Source: Zobellia amurskyensis
Lineage (GTDB): Bacteria; Bacteroidota; Bacteroidia; Flavobacteriales; Flavobacteriaceae
Assembly (NCBI RefSeq): GCF_009725985.1
Contig: NZ_RCNR01000001.1
Span: 124,001 to 188,000 of the forward strand
Length of the DNA: 64,000 nt
Direction of reading: 5' to 3'
Shown here: one piece after another, positions 19,102 through 27,365 of the stretch
Layout of the letters: each line of letters starts with the position of its first letter
Numbering within the stretch: the stretch's first letter is position 1
Notes under the pieces: model-generated
Told to the model about the DNA's origin: nothing
The model's input: the letters and a program-made list of their open reading frames with translations, nothing else
Databases searched by the model: none
Translations under genes and position numbers: made by a program

Positions 19102-20706
19102 ATGAATTATTTAGACTATATCGTAATCGTTCTTTACCTAGTGGGTTTTTTGGGACTAGGCTTTTTATTTAAAGAAAATAATTCCGGGGGCGATTACTTC
19201 CTGGGAGGAAGAAAAACATCTTGGTTGCCTTTGAGCCTTTCTGCTATGGCAACACAACTTTCTGCTATCAGTTTTATTTCGGCGCCTGCCTTTGTAGGGC
19301 TAAAGGACGGTGGAGGTATGCAATGGCTTACTTATGAACTAGGTGTGCCCTTGGCAATGGCATTTTTATTGATTGCAGTTTTGCCTACCCTATATAAATC
19401 TGGAATTGTTAGTGTTTATGAATATTTAGAAACGCGCTTTGATGCTTCTTCACGATTACTGATCAGTTTTGTTTTTCAGATAAGTAGGTCTGTGGCAACC
19501 GGTGTAATGGTGTATACCATGGCATTGATTCTCCAAGCAACTATCCAGATGGATTTTTGGATATCTATTTTAATTATTGGCCTTATAACCATGGTTTATT
19601 CCTATCAAGGAGGAATGAAAGCTGTTATTTGGGGCGATGTTATTCAGATGAGTATTCTTTTTATTGGTATTATTATCTGTCTTTTCTACGGTTTTAGTGA
19701 ATTAGGCGGTGTGGACAATTTTCTTACCCATGTAGATAGAGACCGGATTACTGCTGTGGATTTTAGTAAGTGGGGCTTCAACAATGCAGATGGTAATGAT
19801 GAATTTGGTTTCTGGCCAATGGTTATAGGTGGCTTTTTTCTATATGCTTCTTACTATGGAACAGACCAGACGCAGTCACAACGGTTACTGTCTTCAAGCA
19901 GCATGCCCAATCTTAAAAAATTGATGATGGCCAACGGTCTACTTAGGTTCCCCTTTACGTTGACCTATTGTATTATGGGACTTGTGTTGGGTACGCTTCT
20001 AGTTCAGGACCCTAGTTTTCAGGAAAATATGGATGTAGTTTATCAAGCCAATATTTCTTCTTTGGAAGGAAAAAAAGCTGATTTAATGGTGCCGGTCTTC
20101 ATTATTAAATATTTGCCTAATGGCGTAATAGGTATACTTATCGTTGCAATTATGTCTGCAGCTATGTCTACATTAAGTTCTACGGTAAACTCCCTTTCTG
20201 CAGTTACTATGGAGGATTTTGTAAAACGGTTCCATCCTAATATGCCGGATAAGAAGTACATGACATATTCAAAATTACTTTCTATCTTTTGGGGTCTTGT
20301 ATGTTTATTCTTTGCTTTTTTTGCTGGAAATATAGAAGGTACGGTTATAGAGGTCATCAATAAAATAAGCTCTGTTTTCTACGGACCAATTTTGGCGGCA
20401 TTTATTCTGGCAATTCTTACGAAGAGAACACATGCGCTTGGTGCTAATATTGGAATCGTGGTTGGGGTATTGTTTAATATTTACCTTTGGTTATATGTGC
20501 CGCAAATCTTTTGGTTCTGGTGGAACGCTTTGGGTTGTTTAGTTACTATTGTGGTAGCTCTTGCCGTTAGCTATACTGTTAAAAGAGAAGTTAATGAAGG
20601 CCTCGAAGTGGTTTACTATTCGGGAAAAAAGGAGGTTGCTATCTTACTGGCTTATTTTGCGGCCATAGTATTGTTCAGCATTTCGTTGCCAAATATTTTG
20701 AATTAA
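19102..20706 (+). CDS. Sodium/solute symporter (SSS family), likely inner-membrane importer of the glycosylglycerate
   Basis: A 534-residue polytopic protein with about 13-14 helices and SSS-family landmarks: GGRKTSWLPLSLSAMATQLSAISFISAPAFV near the N-terminus (sodium-site region), YYGTDQTQSQRLLSS, and the AAMSTLSSTVNSLSAV signature near residue 355. It resembles the glucose/mannose-type SGLT branch. It follows the hydrolase after 292 bp of sequence in which no gene is seen and precedes glycerate kinase by 10 bp, so the latter two are surely cotranscribed. With the TonB receptor it gives a complete two-membrane import route; because the hydrolase is cytoplasmic, the intact solute is the expected substrate. 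Specificity is inferred from context. Confidence 0.88.
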   Translation: MNYLDYIVIVLYLVGFLGLGFLFKENNSGGDYFLGGRKTSWLPLSLSAMATQLSAISFISAPAFVGLKDGGGMQWLTYELGVPLAMAFLLIAVLPTLYKSGIVSVYEYLETRFDASSRLLISFVFQISRSVATGVMVYTMALILQATIQMDFWISILIIGLITMVYSYQGGMKAVIWGDVIQMSILFIGIIICLFYGFSELGGVDNFLTHVDRDRITAVDFSKWGFNNADGNDEFGFWPMVIGGFFLYASYYGTDQTQSQRLLSSSSMPNLKKLMMANGLLRFPFTLTYCIMGLVLGTLLVQDPSFQENMDVVYQANISSLEGKKADLMVPVFIIKYLPNGVIGILIVAIMSAAMSTLSSTVNSLSAVTMEDFVKRFHPNMPDKKYMTYSKLLSIFWGLVCLFFAFFAGNIEGTVIEVINKISSVFYGPILAAFILAILTKRTHALGANIGIVVGVLFNIYLWLYVPQIFWFWWNALGCLVTIVVALAVSYTVKREVNEGLEVVYYSGKKEVAILLAYFAAIVLFSISLPNILN

Positions 20707-20716
20707 AATAAGCACT

Positions 20717-21841
20717 ATGAAATTTGTAATCGCGCCAGATAAATTTAAAGGTTCCCTCACCGGATTTGAGTTTTGTGATGCTGTAGAGGAGGGTTTAAGG
20801 CATGTATTTAACGATGCTAAAATCACAAAAATGCCCTTGGCTGACGGTGGTGATGGAACTATAGACGTGGTTAAACATTATATTCAGGGAGAGAAGGTTG
20901 CCATAACCGTAAACGACCCATTATTCAGACCTATAAGCGCTTCATATTTGTATGCGGCTGAAACTCATATTGCTTATATAGAAATGGCCGAGGCATCTGG
21001 TCTAAAATTATTAGAAGATGCGGATAGGAACTGCATGAACACCACCACCTTTGGAACGGGGGAGCTTATTGCGGATGCCCTTGAAAGGGGTGCCAAAGAA
21101 ATTATTTTGGGTATAGGAGGTAGCGCCACGAACGATGGCGGTATGGGTATGGCCAATGCCTTAGGATACCGTTTTTTAGGTGATTTCAGTAAGGAATTGG
21201 AACCTATTGGAAGCAGTTTAAATAGGGTGAAAAGTATTGATGCTTCACAGGTGCACCCGTTGTTGGCCAATGCAAAATTTAAAATTGCTTGCGATGTTTC
21301 CAATCCGTTTTATGGAGAAAATGGTGCCGCAAAGATATATGGGGCGCAAAAAGGAGCCTCAACAGAGGAGATTGAAATTCTAGATAAAGGGCTGAAGAAT
21401 TTTGCCAAAGTAGCTTTGGATACGTACGATATTAATCTTCAGAAAATAAAAGGTTCGGGTGCCGCTGGAGGAATAGGTGGTGGAGCCATCATTTTTCTAA
21501 GGGGAGAGCTGACTTCCGGTATAGATCTGGTAAAAGAGCTGGCTCATTTTGATGAGGCAATTGCAGATGCCGATTGGATTATTACGGGAGAAGGTCAGTT
21601 AGATGAACAAACGTTATCCGGGAAAACTATTAACGGTGTAGTTATTTCTGCAAAGCAAAACAATGTGTCGGTAGCAGCGCTTTGTGGTTCGGTTTCTATA
21701 TCCATAGAACAACAAGAGAAGTTTGGTTTGGCTTATGTAAATTCAATCGTAAGGGGGATTTCTACTTTGCCCCAGGCTATGGCTTCCAGTTATACAAATT
21801 TGGTGAATGCCAGTTATAATTTCGCTAAGTTGATACAATAG
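20717..21841 (+). CDS. Glycerate kinase (GlxK/GckA type)
   Basis: A 374-residue type-I glycerate kinase: N-terminus FVIAPDKFKGSLTGFEFCDAV, the LADGGDGTIDVV motif (residues about 36-47), GIGGSATNDGGMGMANALG (about 134-152) and GSGAAGGIGGG (about 249-259). The enzyme phosphorylates D-glycerate with ATP, usually to 2-phosphoglycerate, feeding lower glycolysis. The gene is 10 bp after the symporter. In this setting the glycerate would come from hydrolysis of mannosyl- or glucosylglycerate, and this is the main argument for the locus assignment. No glyoxylate-pathway genes (gcl, tartronate semialdehyde reductase) are nearby, which argues against the other common role. Confidence 0.92.
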   Translation: MKFVIAPDKFKGSLTGFEFCDAVEEGLRHVFNDAKITKMPLADGGDGTIDVVKHYIQGEKVAITVNDPLFRPISASYLYAAETHIAYIEMAEASGLKLLEDADRNCMNTTTFGTGELIADALERGAKEIILGIGGSATNDGGMGMANALGYRFLGDFSKELEPIGSSLNRVKSIDASQVHPLLANAKFKIACDVSNPFYGENGAAKIYGAQKGASTEEIEILDKGLKNFAKVALDTYDINLQKIKGSGAAGGIGGGAIIFLRGELTSGIDLVKELAHFDEAIADADWIITGEGQLDEQTLSGKTINGVVISAKQNNVSVAALCGSVSISIEQQEKFGLAYVNSIVRGISTLPQAMASSYTNLVNASYNFAKLIQ

Positions 21842-21954
21842 TATTTTTGTAATCGCCTTAAAATCGATTTATAATAAGGAGTTGAGTCAAATCGATTAAA
21901 AAAAATATCGCTTTATAATTTTACTACTGACAAACTGCTGTCGCTACCCACTTT

Positions 21955-21962
21955 TACATTTG
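21955..21962 (+). promoter_or_regulatory. Putative -7 element of the DinB-like gene (TACATTTG)
   Basis: An exact TAnnTTTG match ends 37 nt before the DinB-like ATG. No TTTG -33 element is evident at the usual distance, so the call rests on the -7 box and position alone. Confidence 0.35.
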
Positions 21963-21999
21963 TTCTTGTAATACAATACGAACCTTAAAAATGTAAATT

Positions 22000-22506
22000 A
22001 TGAGCACTGCAACTACATCAAAAGAAAAAGTAGCCCAAGTTATTTTACCATCTGAATTATTGGCCCATTGGCAAGGGCATAGAACTTTGACTAGAAAGGT
22101 AATTGAAGCATTTCCGGATAAAGACTTCTTTGAATTCTCCATTGGTGGTATGCGCCCTTTTTCAAAAATGGTAGATGAACTATTGAGTATAGCAGGACCT
22201 GGTATTCAAGAAATAGTTACGGGTAAGGCAGTTGCCTTTACAGAAGAGGTGGCCCATGGTAACAGTAAAACCAAGGTATTGGAGCTTTGGGATAAAACCA
22301 CGGAAGATATCAATGCCAATTGGTCAAAGATAGGGGTTGAAAAATTTCACGATACCATTAAACTTTTTGGAGAGTATGAGGGTACCATCCTTTCATCTAT
22401 TCAATATTTTATAGATAATGAAATACACCACCGTGGCCAAGGGTATGTGTATTTAAGGTCTTTGGGTATTGAACCGCCTATGTTTTATGATAGAACGGAA
22501 GCCTAA
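22000..22506 (+). CDS. DinB/YfiT-family four-helix protein
   Basis: A 168-residue protein of the DinB-like four-helix bundle superfamily. Characteristic parts are the first helix LLAHWQGHRTLTRKVIEAFPD, GGMRPFSKMVDELL in helix two, and the C-terminal metal-site helix IDNEIHHRGQGYVYLRSLG. Candidate metal ligands are His23/His26-region and the HH of EIHHRGQ. Members include thiol transferases and many uncharacterised metal-binding proteins; no specific reaction is claimed. The gene is followed 10 bp downstream by a 69-residue protein and likely cotranscribed with it. Confidence 0.85.
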   Translation: MSTATTSKEKVAQVILPSELLAHWQGHRTLTRKVIEAFPDKDFFEFSIGGMRPFSKMVDELLSIAGPGIQEIVTGKAVAFTEEVAHGNSKTKVLELWDKTTEDINANWSKIGVEKFHDTIKLFGEYEGTILSSIQYFIDNEIHHRGQGYVYLRSLGIEPPMFYDRTEA

Positions 22507-22516
22507 ATCTTGGTTT

Positions 22517-22726
22517 ATGACTGTTCTAGTTTTTAAAACAACTGTAGGAAAACGAAAAGAAATAAGGTATTTAAAGCCTTTTTTAAACCGTATAGTAGAA
22601 CCTGAAGGTAAATGGAATTTTGACTTGGAGGATTGTGATAATATCCTCCGGGTCGAAACCCGTCAACACTCATCTAAGGTAACATCACTATTGCAACAAC
22701 AAGGTTTTATATGTGAGGAGCTTTAA
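22517..22726 (+). CDS. Small conserved-looking protein, unknown function
   Basis: A 69-residue protein starting MTVLVFKTTVGKRKEI at 22517, 10 bp after the DinB-like stop. The pattern (a beta-strand with VFKTTVG, a helix, WNFDLEDCDNILRVET, a helix SSKVTSLLQQQGF, then CEEL) suggests a beta-alpha-beta-beta-alpha-beta ferredoxin-like fold like heavy-metal-associated domains, but the CXXC metal motif is missing. Its strands align with the idea of a regulatory or binding module. A start at 22469 would overlap the DinB coding region and is rejected. Function is not recognised. Confidence 0.65.
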   Translation: MTVLVFKTTVGKRKEIRYLKPFLNRIVEPEGKWNFDLEDCDNILRVETRQHSSKVTSLLQQQGFICEEL

Positions 22727-22757
22727 TTTTTATTGGCCACAACCTGATTTTCATACC

Positions 22758-22800
22758 TGACATATATCATATTTTAAAGAGTAGAACTGGACTAGATTTG
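22758..22800 (+). promoter_or_regulatory. Predicted Fnr-type promoter of hemN: palindrome plus -7 box
   Basis: The palindrome-like TGACATATATCA (22758-22769) ends exactly 23 nt before TAGATTTG (22793-22800), an exact TAnnTTTG -7 box, 20 nt upstream of the hemN ATG. The arrangement is the same in six other promoters of the window and places the palindrome centre near -41, the class-II activator position of Crp/Fnr proteins. Confidence 0.75.
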
Positions 22801-22820
22801 TATCAAACAAGATACAATCT

Positions 22821-24182
22821 ATGTGCAGTTTAGTTCAAAAATATAACGTGGCGGGCCCTAGATATACCAGTTATCCCACGGTGCCTTATTGGAATATGGA
22901 TACTTTTTCAACTAAGAAATGGCAATCCGGCTTAATCCAAAGTTTTGAAGAAAGCAATGCAAAAGAGGGCATAAGTCTGTATATACATTTACCTTTTTGT
23001 GAAAGTATGTGTACGTTCTGTGGTTGCCATAAGCGCATTACACAAAGGCATGAGGTAGAGGAACCTTACATCCGGTCCATATTAAAAGAATGGAAACTGT
23101 ATTGCGACCTGTTCTCAGAACGCCCCATTATAAAAGAACTGCATTTGGGAGGTGGTACACCAACTTTTTTCTCTCCTGAGCATCTAAAAAACTTGATCAA
23201 AGGTATTTTTAGTATTGCCAAAAGGGCGGAAGACTATGAGTTTAGTTTTGAAGGACACCCCAATAATACTACTAAAGAGCATTTACAGGCCTTATATGAC
23301 GTTGGTTTTAGGCGCGTAAGTTTTGGCGTGCAAGATTACAATGTTAAAGTACAGCAAGCTATACACCGGATACAGCCGTTTGCCAACGTAAAAAATGTTA
23401 CGGAGTGGGCTAGGCAGATTGGCTACACATCCATAGGTCATGATATTATTTTTGGTCTCCCTTTTCAAAAAGAAGAACATGTTCGCGAAACTATTTTGCG
23501 AACCAAAGAATTGCGGCCAGACCGTTTGGCTTTTTATAGTTATGCTCATGTGCCTTGGTTAAAAGGAAATGGCCAAAGAGGTTATAAAGATGCCGATTTG
23601 CCATCCGCAGAAGAGAAACGCCAACAGTACGAAACCGGTAAAGCTCTGTTAGCGGAAGTAGGCTATCATGAAATTGGTATGGACCACTTTGCACTTGCAA
23701 CGGATTCGCTTTACAAATCGATGGAATCCGATAGTTTACACAGAAATTTTATGGGGTATACCGCATCTAAGACCCAAGCTATGATTGGTTTGGGAGCGTC
23801 TAGCATTAGTGATAGTTGGTATGGTTTTGCCCAGAACGTAAAAGGTATTGAAGAGTATCAGCATTTAGTTGAAAATGGCGTTATTCCGGTTTATCGAGGT
23901 CATATTCTAACGGATGAAGACCGTGTAATTCGGAAGCACATCTTAAATTTAATGTGCGGTTTTAAAACCTCATGGGGCTTGTACAGTCAACGTTTTGAAA
24001 AAATAGATGGGGTTGTTGAAAAGCTGCGCGTTATGGAACAGGATAATTTGGTTAATATAGGTTGTTCCGGTATAAAGGTAACCGAAAAAGGCCGCCCGTT
24101 CATTCGAAACATTTGTATGGCTTTTGATGTCCTACTGCATAAAAAGGAACCTGAAAAAAGGTTGTTTTCAATGACGGTATAG
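22821..24182 (+). CDS. hemN: Oxygen-independent coproporphyrinogen III oxidase
   Basis: A 453-residue radical-SAM enzyme. The N-terminus has GPRYTSYPTVPYW, a HemN-specific substrate region absent from HemW, and the iron-sulfur motif CESMCTFCGC (Cys60, Cys64, Cys67 plus the extra Cys69). GGGTPTF follows near residue 114. It converts coproporphyrinogen III to protoporphyrinogen IX for heme synthesis when oxygen is scarce. Length matches true HemN. Control by the predicted Fnr-type promoter agrees with its low-oxygen role and with the heme demand of the cbb3 oxidase and globin encoded in the window. A universal stress gene follows after 32 bp and is probably in the same transcript, which ends at the terminator near 25061. 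Confidence 0.95.
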   Translation: MCSLVQKYNVAGPRYTSYPTVPYWNMDTFSTKKWQSGLIQSFEESNAKEGISLYIHLPFCESMCTFCGCHKRITQRHEVEEPYIRSILKEWKLYCDLFSERPIIKELHLGGGTPTFFSPEHLKNLIKGIFSIAKRAEDYEFSFEGHPNNTTKEHLQALYDVGFRRVSFGVQDYNVKVQQAIHRIQPFANVKNVTEWARQIGYTSIGHDIIFGLPFQKEEHVRETILRTKELRPDRLAFYSYAHVPWLKGNGQRGYKDADLPSAEEKRQQYETGKALLAEVGYHEIGMDHFALATDSLYKSMESDSLHRNFMGYTASKTQAMIGLGASSISDSWYGFAQNVKGIEEYQHLVENGVIPVYRGHILTDEDRVIRKHILNLMCGFKTSWGLYSQRFEKIDGVVEKLRVMEQDNLVNIGCSGIKVTEKGRPFIRNICMAFDVLLHKKEPEKRLFSMTV

Positions 24183-24214
24183 TAACATGACTTAACCTTA
24201 TAAATATAGTTATC

Positions 24215-25036
24215 ATGAAAAAAATAATAGTACCCTTAGATTTTTCCGAACAGTCTGAATATGCTTTAAAAGTTGCCGTTTCGCTAGCTAAGAAACATGG
24301 CTCTGAAATTTTGGCACTTCATATGTTGGAGCTTAACCAGGCAATGATTACCTCTACAGAAGGTTTTCATCCGGAACAGACCGTTTTTCTAATAAAATTG
24401 GCGGAGAAAAGATTTAATGATTTTCTGAAAAAACCTTATCTAGAAGGTCTAAAAGTAACTCCCATTATTAAACATTATAAAGTGTTTAGTGAGGTGAATG
24501 AAATTGCTGCGGAACATAATGCGGAACTCATTGTAATGGGTTCTCATGGCACGGATGGTCTAGAAGAAATTTTTATTGGCTCCAATGCCGAAAAAGTGGT
24601 GCGTAATGCTGATGTTCCCGTGCTGGTTATTAAAAATGAGATAACGGATTTTAGTATAAAACGCTTTGTTTTTGCATCGGACTTTAAGGAAGAAAGTATT
24701 GTAGGGTATAATAAGGCTAAGGCATTCGCTAGTATGCTAAATGCAGAATTAGATTTGGTTTACATCAATACCCCAGGCGATAATTTTTTAAGCTCCAATG
24801 ATATCTATACACGCATAAATAACTTTATAGGAGAAGTGAACGAGGCGCTGCAGGTTGAAATATATAACGATTATAGTGTAGAGCGTGGTGTTCTAAACTA
24901 TAGTAAGAATAATAGTGCCGATGCCATTGGTATTTCTACCCATGGCCGTAAAGGCTTGGCCCATTTCTTTATGGGAAGTATTGGCGAAGATGTTGTTAAC
25001 CATTCCAAAATACCGGTGGTGACCTTTAAAATATAG
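24215..25036 (+). CDS. Tandem-domain universal stress protein
   Basis: A 273-residue protein made of two UspA folds. The first begins KKIIVPLDFSEQSEYALKVA and ends with the nucleotide-loop pattern VMGSHGTDGLEEIFIGSNAEKVVRNADVPVLVI; the second runs from about residue 148 to GISTHGRKGLAHFFMGSIGEDVVNHSKIPVV. The G-2X-G-9X-G(S/T) pattern in both halves suggests ATP binding. It is 32 bp after hemN with no terminator between, so it should be induced with hemN. A second such gene (43576) has its own copy of the same promoter type. The precise role is unknown; many relatives are anaerobiosis or respiratory-stress proteins. Confidence 0.9.
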   Translation: MKKIIVPLDFSEQSEYALKVAVSLAKKHGSEILALHMLELNQAMITSTEGFHPEQTVFLIKLAEKRFNDFLKKPYLEGLKVTPIIKHYKVFSEVNEIAAEHNAELIVMGSHGTDGLEEIFIGSNAEKVVRNADVPVLVIKNEITDFSIKRFVFASDFKEESIVGYNKAKAFASMLNAELDLVYINTPGDNFLSSNDIYTRINNFIGEVNEALQVEIYNDYSVERGVLNYSKNNSADAIGISTHGRKGLAHFFMGSIGEDVVNHSKIPVVTFKI

Positions 25037-25060
25037 ATGCACTTAAACTACGCAACTATT

Positions 25061-25094
25061 AGGGCGGAACGTTTTATCCGGGCCGCCCTTTTTA
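25061..25094 (+). terminator. Intrinsic terminator after the hemN-usp unit
   Basis: AGGGCGG (25061-25067) pairs with CCGCCCT (25083-25089), giving a 7-bp GC-rich stem followed at once by a T-run. It lies 25 bp after the universal stress gene stop, and just before the end of the convergent Gfo/Idh/MocA gene. Confidence 0.8.
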
Positions 25095-25101
25095 TTGTCA
25101 A

Positions 25102-26493
25102 TTATTTCATTTTCATTTTTGTCGGGTCCCAATTTACGGGCTCTTTTTTGTAGTAGCTGTCATTTGCCAGTAATGCCGCTCCAGCAGCTCTGAGTCCAAA
25201 TGTTGGGTCTTGTATGACTTTTCCGTTTTCTCGTATGGCGGTAAAGAAATTATAGAAATGGTCGTGATGGCCACCTTTGTAATCCTTTGGGGCTTGCCAC
25301 TTGGTAGTCCCGGTTTCCAAAGCGGAGGCTCTGGTTTCTAACTTTTGCTCTGCATAGCCACCTCTTATCTTTTCTTGCATGGCTTCGGGAAAGGAAATTA
25401 AAGAATAGCCACTAGGTACCAAGCTAAGTTTGGAGCGTTTTAGGGAAACGGAGTTCTGTCCTATTTCCATTTCCCCTTCGGTGCCAACTAATTTAAAGCC
25501 GCTACCCCCACCGCTTCCGGCAATGAAATTTATACGAAAAGCAGCGTTGAAGGCTGAATGGGTTTCGGTCTTTGGGTAATCGTATAAAGTAATGCTAACA
25601 TCGGGAACATCTCTGCCGTCTTTCCAGTATCGTAATCCTCCTGTAGCCATGGCTCGGTTAGGTCCGTGGGAATCAATTACATGGTTTAGCGTGGAGAATG
25701 CGTGAACAAAAAGGTCTCCGGCAACACCGGTACCATAATCTTTATAATTCCTCCATCTAAAAAAACGCTTGGGCTCAAAAGGAACTTTAGGAGCTTGGCC
25801 TAAAAAAGAATCAAAATCAACGTTTTCTTTGCTTGCATCTGGTGGAATAGGGTATTGCCAAGCACCTTCTGCTGAGTAACGGTCATTGTAGAAGTCCAGC
25901 ATTACAATATCGCCAATAGCACCTTCCTTGTACAATTGTTTAGCTTTTTCATTTCCTAAGGAAGACATACCCTGGCTACCCACTTGACATATTTTACCTG
26001 AAGCTTTTTGTGCAGAAATAATAGCTTGGCCTTCTTCCCATTGCTGAACCATGGGTTTCTCACAATATACGTGTTTACCTGCCTGTAGAGCGTCTATCAC
26101 TATTTTCTTGTGCCAATGGTCGGGAGTAGCAATGATAACGGCATCAATATCTTTTCTATTTAAGATTTCTCTGTAATCCCGAGTGGTAAAAATATCGTCT
26201 CCCCATAGTTCTTTGGCTCTTTCCAGTCTAGCGGTGTAGAGGTCGCATGCCGCAACCAATTTTATACCAGAAACGGTGAGTGCGGCCTGTGTATCAAAAA
26301 TACCTTGAATACCGGTTCCGATCAGAGCGAGATTTATTTGGTCATTAGATGTGAATACGTTGGTTTCGTATGCACGTTGCATGAGAATATTTTCATTTTT
26401 AGATGCCGATAAAATAAATGGAGCTGAGGTTACTGCAGCAGAACCTAAAGCGGCTTTTTTAAGAAAATACCTTCGTGAATTGTTTTGTTTCAT
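25102..26493 (-). CDS. Gfo/Idh/MocA-family oxidoreductase with Tat-type signal
   Basis: A 463-residue protein starting MKQNNSRRYFLKKAALG, a twin-arginine style signal with cleavage after the hydrophobic stretch, so it is probably exported folded with its cofactor. The Rossmann part reads INLALIGTGIQGIFDTQAAL, and the catalytic-domain motif is CEKPMVQQW (Lys-Pro of the family EKP motif). GVAGDLFVHAFSTLNHVID supplies the conserved His. Exported members in Bacteroidota act on sugars or sugar derivatives with NAD(P). The start at 26493 is chosen for the signal; an upstream ATG at 26601 would bury it. The gene is convergent with the hemN unit and divergent from PPOX. Substrate is unknown. Confidence 0.88.
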   Translation of the reverse strand: MKQNNSRRYFLKKAALGSAAVTSAPFILSASKNENILMQRAYETNVFTSNDQINLALIGTGIQGIFDTQAALTVSGIKLVAACDLYTARLERAKELWGDDIFTTRDYREILNRKDIDAVIIATPDHWHKKIVIDALQAGKHVYCEKPMVQQWEEGQAIISAQKASGKICQVGSQGMSSLGNEKAKQLYKEGAIGDIVMLDFYNDRYSAEGAWQYPIPPDASKENVDFDSFLGQAPKVPFEPKRFFRWRNYKDYGTGVAGDLFVHAFSTLNHVIDSHGPNRAMATGGLRYWKDGRDVPDVSITLYDYPKTETHSAFNAAFRINFIAGSGGGSGFKLVGTEGEMEIGQNSVSLKRSKLSLVPSGYSLISFPEAMQEKIRGGYAEQKLETRASALETGTTKWQAPKDYKGGHHDHFYNFFTAIRENGKVIQDPTFGLRAAGAALLANDSYYKKEPVNWDPTKMKMK

Positions 26494-26648
26494 GTAATGA
26501 GGACAATTAAAATTAAGTGGTTTGGAAGTGTAATTTAGATAATTGTTATCTCTGCTGCAAATCTGGGACACTGGCAAGATTTGTATGTTGACGAATTGCA
26601 ATTTTTAATGAAAATAGCCCTTTAAAGACGGGGCTACTCTCCGAAACC

Positions 26649-26691
26649 TGATAATTGTCATAGTATTCCTTTCGTTAACGTGCTACTTTTA
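26649..26691 (+). promoter_or_regulatory. Predicted Fnr-type promoter of the PPOX gene
   Basis: TGATAATTGTCA (26649-26660), one base from the perfect palindrome at 42728, ends 23 nt before TACTTTTA (26684-26691), which matches TAnnTTTG except for the last base. The ATG lies 38 nt further on. Same spacing as the other sites. Confidence 0.72.
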
Positions 26692-26729
26692 TTTCAAGGA
26701 TCAACTAAAGCAATCAAAATATAATAGTT

Positions 26730-27191
26730 ATGGAAAAATTAGTAAGAGAAATGAAACAGGGTGATTGCGTGCAGTTTTTAAGTAATCATTGCATAGGTCA
26801 TTTAGCCTATGTGGCAGGTAGGAGTCCGCATATTGTTCCGGTTACCTATTTCTATGATAAGGAAAATAAATGTTTGATTAGTTACTCAGGGGAGGGACAT
26901 AAAATAGAATCCATGCGTAACTACTCTCAAGTAGCACTACAGGTAGAAGATATTACGGCCTTTCACAATTGGCGTTCCGTAAAGGTTAACGGTACGTTTG
27001 AAGAATTAAAAGGACCTACGGCCAAAAAATACCTTCACACCTTTGCCAATGGTGTGCACGAGCTTTTAAATAGAAATGAAGAAACCAAGGTGGATTTTAT
27101 TGGTGATTTTTCAAGTAAAATCGAATCCAAGGAAGTACCTGTAGTGTATTGCATACATATTTCGGATATAGTAGGTAAATATAGAAACTGA
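26730..27191 (+). CDS. Pyridoxamine 5'-phosphate oxidase-fold (flavin/F420/heme-binding-like) protein
   Basis: A 153-residue split-barrel protein: MEKLVREMKQGDCVQFLSNH, then CIGHLAYVAGRSPHIVPVTY, CLISYSGEGHKIESMRNYSQVALQVE and VKVNGTFEEL. This is the short PPOX/NimA-like type that binds flavin or heme rather than true PdxH. The predicted Fnr-type promoter ties it to low-oxygen or NO conditions. A terminator built from a globin-gene fragment follows the stop. Possible roles include flavin reductase, nitro-reduction or heme handling; none can be chosen from sequence. Confidence 0.82.
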   Translation: MEKLVREMKQGDCVQFLSNHCIGHLAYVAGRSPHIVPVTYFYDKENKCLISYSGEGHKIESMRNYSQVALQVEDITAFHNWRSVKVNGTFEELKGPTAKKYLHTFANGVHELLNRNEETKVDFIGDFSSKIESKEVPVVYCIHISDIVGKYRN

Positions 27192-27221
27192 ACTGTTTAA
27201 ACATTCGGTTTTGTCTGCCGG

Positions 27222-27275
27222 TGCTGATACATCTGCATGAAGAGCATGGTGCTCTTTTTTGAGCCCTGTTTTTGG
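27222..27275 (-). pseudogene. Remnant of a duplicated truncated-globin gene end
   Basis: The 54 bases match 29453-29507, the last part of the group III truncated globin gene, in the same orientation. Every position is identical except that one A (the A of position 29486) is missing here, which breaks the frame. In the intact gene this stretch codes for residues from KNRAQK to MYQH. No start, upstream coding or longer similarity is clear beyond a weak trace (AGCT then a purine-rich stretch). It is best read as the relic of a second globin copy or of a local duplication. It now overlaps the terminator of the PPOX gene. Confidence 0.75.
27241..27260 (+). terminator. Terminator of the PPOX gene, formed inside the globin-gene remnant
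   Basis: AGAGCA and TGCTCT pair across a TGG loop, followed by a run of T. The stem is also present in the globin gene at 29471-29485, but there an A interrupts the transition to the T-run; its loss here gives an uninterrupted stem plus T-run. The hairpin lies 50 bp after the PPOX stop. Confidence 0.65.
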
Positions 27276-27365
27276 TTAAAGCTAGCTTGGTTTTACTATT
27301 ATCACTTTTAAGAATAGTTCTAAGTAAAAGTACAAGCCAGAGCTCACATTAATAATTAAACGGCA

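Noticed and set aside
27222-27275. The globin-like fragment as part of a working gene
   Set aside because: The missing base shifts the frame and no upstream start or coding continuity exists.
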